This document shows, in pieces, positions 62,057 through 64,000 of a DNA stretch of 64,000 nt; position 1 is the first letter of the stretch; the number at the start of each line of letters is the position of its first letter. The position numbers and the translations under genes were made by a program. This DNA is from CAVZGO01 sp963774935 (GTDB taxonomy: Bacteria; Chloroflexota; Anaerolineae; Anaerolineales; UBA4823), in the NCBI GenBank assembly GCA_963774935.1, contig CAVZGO010000002.1, positions 215,888 to 279,887 on the forward strand, in the 5' to 3' direction. The notes under the pieces were generated by a model that saw only the letters and a list, made by a program, of their open reading frames with translations, was not told where the DNA came from and made no database searches.

Positions 62057-63133
62057 ATGCACACAGATCCCTACCAGCAGCTTGCACGACAATTGGATGC
62101 CCTTCCCAACGGATTTCCGTCCACTCCTGACGGGGCTGAGTTGCGCCTGCTGGCTTGCATCTTCACCCCCGAGCAGGCTGCCCTGGCGGCTCACCTTGCA
62201 CCAGAGCTGGAGCCATTGACCGCAATTGCTGCCCGACTCGAATCCGCCGGCGAGCCCATAGACCAGAAAGAGCTGGGCGCCAGCCTGAAGCAAATGGCGC
62301 GCCTGGGGCTGATCGAAGCCGGGCGCACCGCCGATGGTATCGGGTACAAGCTGATGCCCTTCGTAGTGGGCATTTACGAAGCTCAGATCAGTCGTATCGA
62401 TAAGGACATTGCGCAGGCGTTCGAGGCATATTACCGCCAGGCGTTCGGGCAGATGCTGCAGATTGAGCCAACTTACCACCGTGTCATCCCTGTGGGAGAG
62501 AGCGTGCGCGTGGATATGGAGGTGCATCCCTTCGAAAGCGCCAGTGAGATCGTGAACGCCGCCCAGTCGTGGGGAGTGATGCCGTGCATCTGCCGCACCC
62601 AGAAAGCGCTGATCGGCGAACCCTGCAGCCATCCAATTGAGACCTGCATGGTGCTGGGTCCATTCCCGGATATGTTCGACCACTCCACGTTGATCCAGCC
62701 GCTGGACCGTCAGGGTGCGCATGTCGCCCTGCAGCGCGCTGCCAGCGCTGGGCTGGTCCACACCGTCAGCAACAACCAGCAAGGCACTACCTACATCTGC
62801 AACTGCTGTACCTGCTCGTGCGGCATCCTGCGCGGCATGGCTGAGCTGGGCATTGCCAATGCCGTAGCGCGCTCGGCTTTTGTCAACCAGGTGGATGAGT
62901 CGCGCTGTGTGGTGTGCGAAAGCTGCCTGACCTACTGCCAGTTTGAGGCGCTTATACTGGCCGATGGGCACATGCAGGTAAATCAGATGCGCTGTGTCGG
63001 CTGCGGCGTGTGCGTGTCCGCCTGCCCAGAGGGTGCCCTGGTGCTGGTGCGCCGTCCTGAGGCAGAGGTGTTGCCTGTGCCGGTGGATCAGGCTGAGTGG
63101 CGCACACAGCGAGCTGCCAGCCGCAGCCTCTAA
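62057..63133 (+). CDS. Dicluster ferredoxin-domain protein
   Basis: A 358-residue protein. The N-terminal 110 residues are winged-helix-like, without a clear DNA-binding signature. The middle carries Cys-rich motifs (MPCICRTQKALIGEPCSHPIETC, then TYICNCCTCSCGILRG). The C-terminal 2x[4Fe-4S] ferredoxin has CVVCESCLTYCQF and CVGCGVCVSACPEG. Such proteins resemble the ferredoxin-containing partners of radical or corrinoid enzymes. It probably moves electrons in the cytoplasm. It is followed 25 bases later by a methyltransferase gene. Confidence 0.82.
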   Translation: MHTDPYQQLARQLDALPNGFPSTPDGAELRLLACIFTPEQAALAAHLAPELEPLTAIAARLESAGEPIDQKELGASLKQMARLGLIEAGRTADGIGYKLMPFVVGIYEAQISRIDKDIAQAFEAYYRQAFGQMLQIEPTYHRVIPVGESVRVDMEVHPFESASEIVNAAQSWGVMPCICRTQKALIGEPCSHPIETCMVLGPFPDMFDHSTLIQPLDRQGAHVALQRAASAGLVHTVSNNQQGTTYICNCCTCSCGILRGMAELGIANAVARSAFVNQVDESRCVVCESCLTYCQFEALILADGHMQVNQMRCVGCGVCVSACPEGALVLVRRPEAEVLPVPVDQAEWRTQRAASRSL

Positions 63134-63158
63134 CCAGCGACATCCCTTCAGTAATCCT

Positions 63159-63932
63159 ATGGATATTCGTGCCTACAATCGTGAGGCGTGGAACCGGGAG
63201 GTGGCACAGGGCAATTCCTGGACGGTTCCGGTCAGCGCGGAGCAAACCGCAGCCGCCCGCCAGGGCAGCTGGTCGGTAGTATTAACCCCGACCAAACCTG
63301 TACCATCCGAATGGTTTCCTCCCTTGCCAGGCTGCCGGACGCTGTGCCTGGCTTGCGGTGGCGGGCAGCAAGGACCTATCCTGGCGGCTGCCGGGGCGTG
63401 TGTGACCGTGTTTGATAATTCACCGGCACAGCTTGCCCAGGATCGAATGGTAGCAGAGCGCGATGGGCTTGAGATTCACACCGTCGAAGGCGATATGGCT
63501 GACCTCTCCGCCTTCGACAACGCCTGCTTTGAGCTGATATTCCATCCTGTCTCGAACATATTTACCCCCCACCTGCGGCCCATCTGGCAGGAATCCTTCC
63601 GGGTGCTGGCTCCTGGCAGCGTGCTGCTGGCAGGGCTCTCCAACCCACTGTCCTACATCTTCGATTATGAGCTGATGGAGCAGCAGCAGCGCCTGGAAGT
63701 GCGTCACTCAATCCCTTATTCCGATATCGGCAGCCTGCCGCCAGACGCGCTGCAGCGCTATTTAGACAGCGGTGTCCCACTTGAATATGGTCACAGCCTG
63801 GAAGACCAGATCGGCGGTCAGCTAAGGGCAGGCTTTCATCTGACTGGTTTCTATGAAGATATCGATCCGGACTCAATCTTGAACCGGTTTATCTCAACCT
63901 ACATTGCCACCAGAGCGATTAAGCCAGAATAA
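63159..63932 (+). CDS. Class I SAM-dependent methyltransferase
   Basis: A 257-residue enzyme starting at ATG 63159 (the upstream frame lies within the ferredoxin gene). Motif I is TLCLACGGGQQGPILAAAGA near residue 65, followed by VTVFDNSP for the SAM acidic residue and GDMADLSAF. The type is that of small-molecule or lipid methyltransferases. Its target is unknown. The last 68 bases of the window hold no gene. Confidence 0.88.
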   Translation: MDIRAYNREAWNREVAQGNSWTVPVSAEQTAAARQGSWSVVLTPTKPVPSEWFPPLPGCRTLCLACGGGQQGPILAAAGACVTVFDNSPAQLAQDRMVAERDGLEIHTVEGDMADLSAFDNACFELIFHPVSNIFTPHLRPIWQESFRVLAPGSVLLAGLSNPLSYIFDYELMEQQQRLEVRHSIPYSDIGSLPPDALQRYLDSGVPLEYGHSLEDQIGGQLRAGFHLTGFYEDIDPDSILNRFISTYIATRAIKPE

Positions 63933-64000
63933 CGACGTCATCGAGGCGTCCTGGTGGACGATCTTTCAATATAGTTTATTACGGATCATTTTAGGTTTGT

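Noticed and set aside
1..64000. tRNA, rRNA, CRISPR arrays and insertion sequences
   Set aside because: I looked for TPsiC-like loops, regularly spaced repeats and transposase motifs on both strands and found none I could support.

Overview
The window reads as a chromosomal segment of a Chloroflexota bacterium, most likely class Anaerolineae. This is inferred from gene content: multiheme cytochromes with a cytochrome b partner, a cyclic-2,3-diphosphoglycerate-synthetase-like protein, an FMN-riboswitch-controlled NMT1-type riboflavin ABC transporter, a DnaB/DnaD/DnaC-like helicase-loading cluster, and many lipoproteins with Thr/Pro-rich linkers. No rRNA, tRNA, CRISPR array or insertion sequence was seen.

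Layout. 1-7.7 kb: respiratory block with a multiheme cytochrome c (5' end outside the window), a membrane cytochrome b fused to cytochrome c, a histidine kinase/response regulator pair, and a ten-heme secreted cytochrome that is an internal duplication broken by three +1 frameshifts. 7.8-11.8 kb (minus): zinc-ribbon membrane protein, then a riboflavin-type ABC transporter under an FMN riboswitch with an attenuator. 12-17.4 kb: rpsT, argS, a cPGS-like P-loop protein, a beta-class DNA methyltransferase and an atypical OmpR-type regulator. 17.6-21.9 kb: bifunctional nuclease family protein, dnaB, a DnaD-like protein, a double-AAA+ DnaC-like loader and a small Zn-binding protein. 21.9-33.3 kb: mixed metabolic and unknown genes, including a possible leader-peptide attenuator before a zinc dehydrogenase, a truncated GNAT gene, a CDP-alcohol phosphotransferase, an AIR-synthase-related/adenosine-specific kinase pair, and a translation-factor-like barrel fused to winged helices.

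33.3-46 kb: GyrI-like protein, LysM lipoprotein, hemerythrin, a three-cupredoxin NirK lipoprotein divergent from a Crp/Fnr regulator with a perfect palindrome between them, an overlapping operon of two AAA-type ATPases (one fused to GAF and a SpoIIE phosphatase) plus DUF166, bacterioferritin, a ZIP transporter preceded by a striking inverted repeat, and a frameshifted lipoprotein. 46.4-52.7 kb: copper chaperone, SH3b lipoprotein, then an overlapping ferrous-iron operon (DtxR-like, FeoB, Zn-ribbon, FeoA-domain protein) ending in a GHMP kinase.

52.7-61.8 kb (all minus except one remnant) is the most unusual part: a rearranged Rhs polymorphic-toxin locus. Near-identical copies of the conserved Rhs core are each joined to a different C-terminal toxin tip (HNH nuclease-like, HExxH zincin-like, and an unrecognised family). 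Candidate immunity genes follow each tip, and there are orphan toxin and immunity cassettes. One immunity family has three paralogues and its matching toxin family two, so this looks like a tip-exchange and cassette-accumulation array. The window ends (62-64 kb, plus) with a ferredoxin-domain protein and a SAM methyltransferase.

Six plus-strand or minus-strand genes away from the Rhs locus and at least two Rhs genes need one or more one-base corrections, mostly next to short homopolymers. I read these mainly as assembly errors rather than real pseudogenes, but the sequence alone cannot decide.
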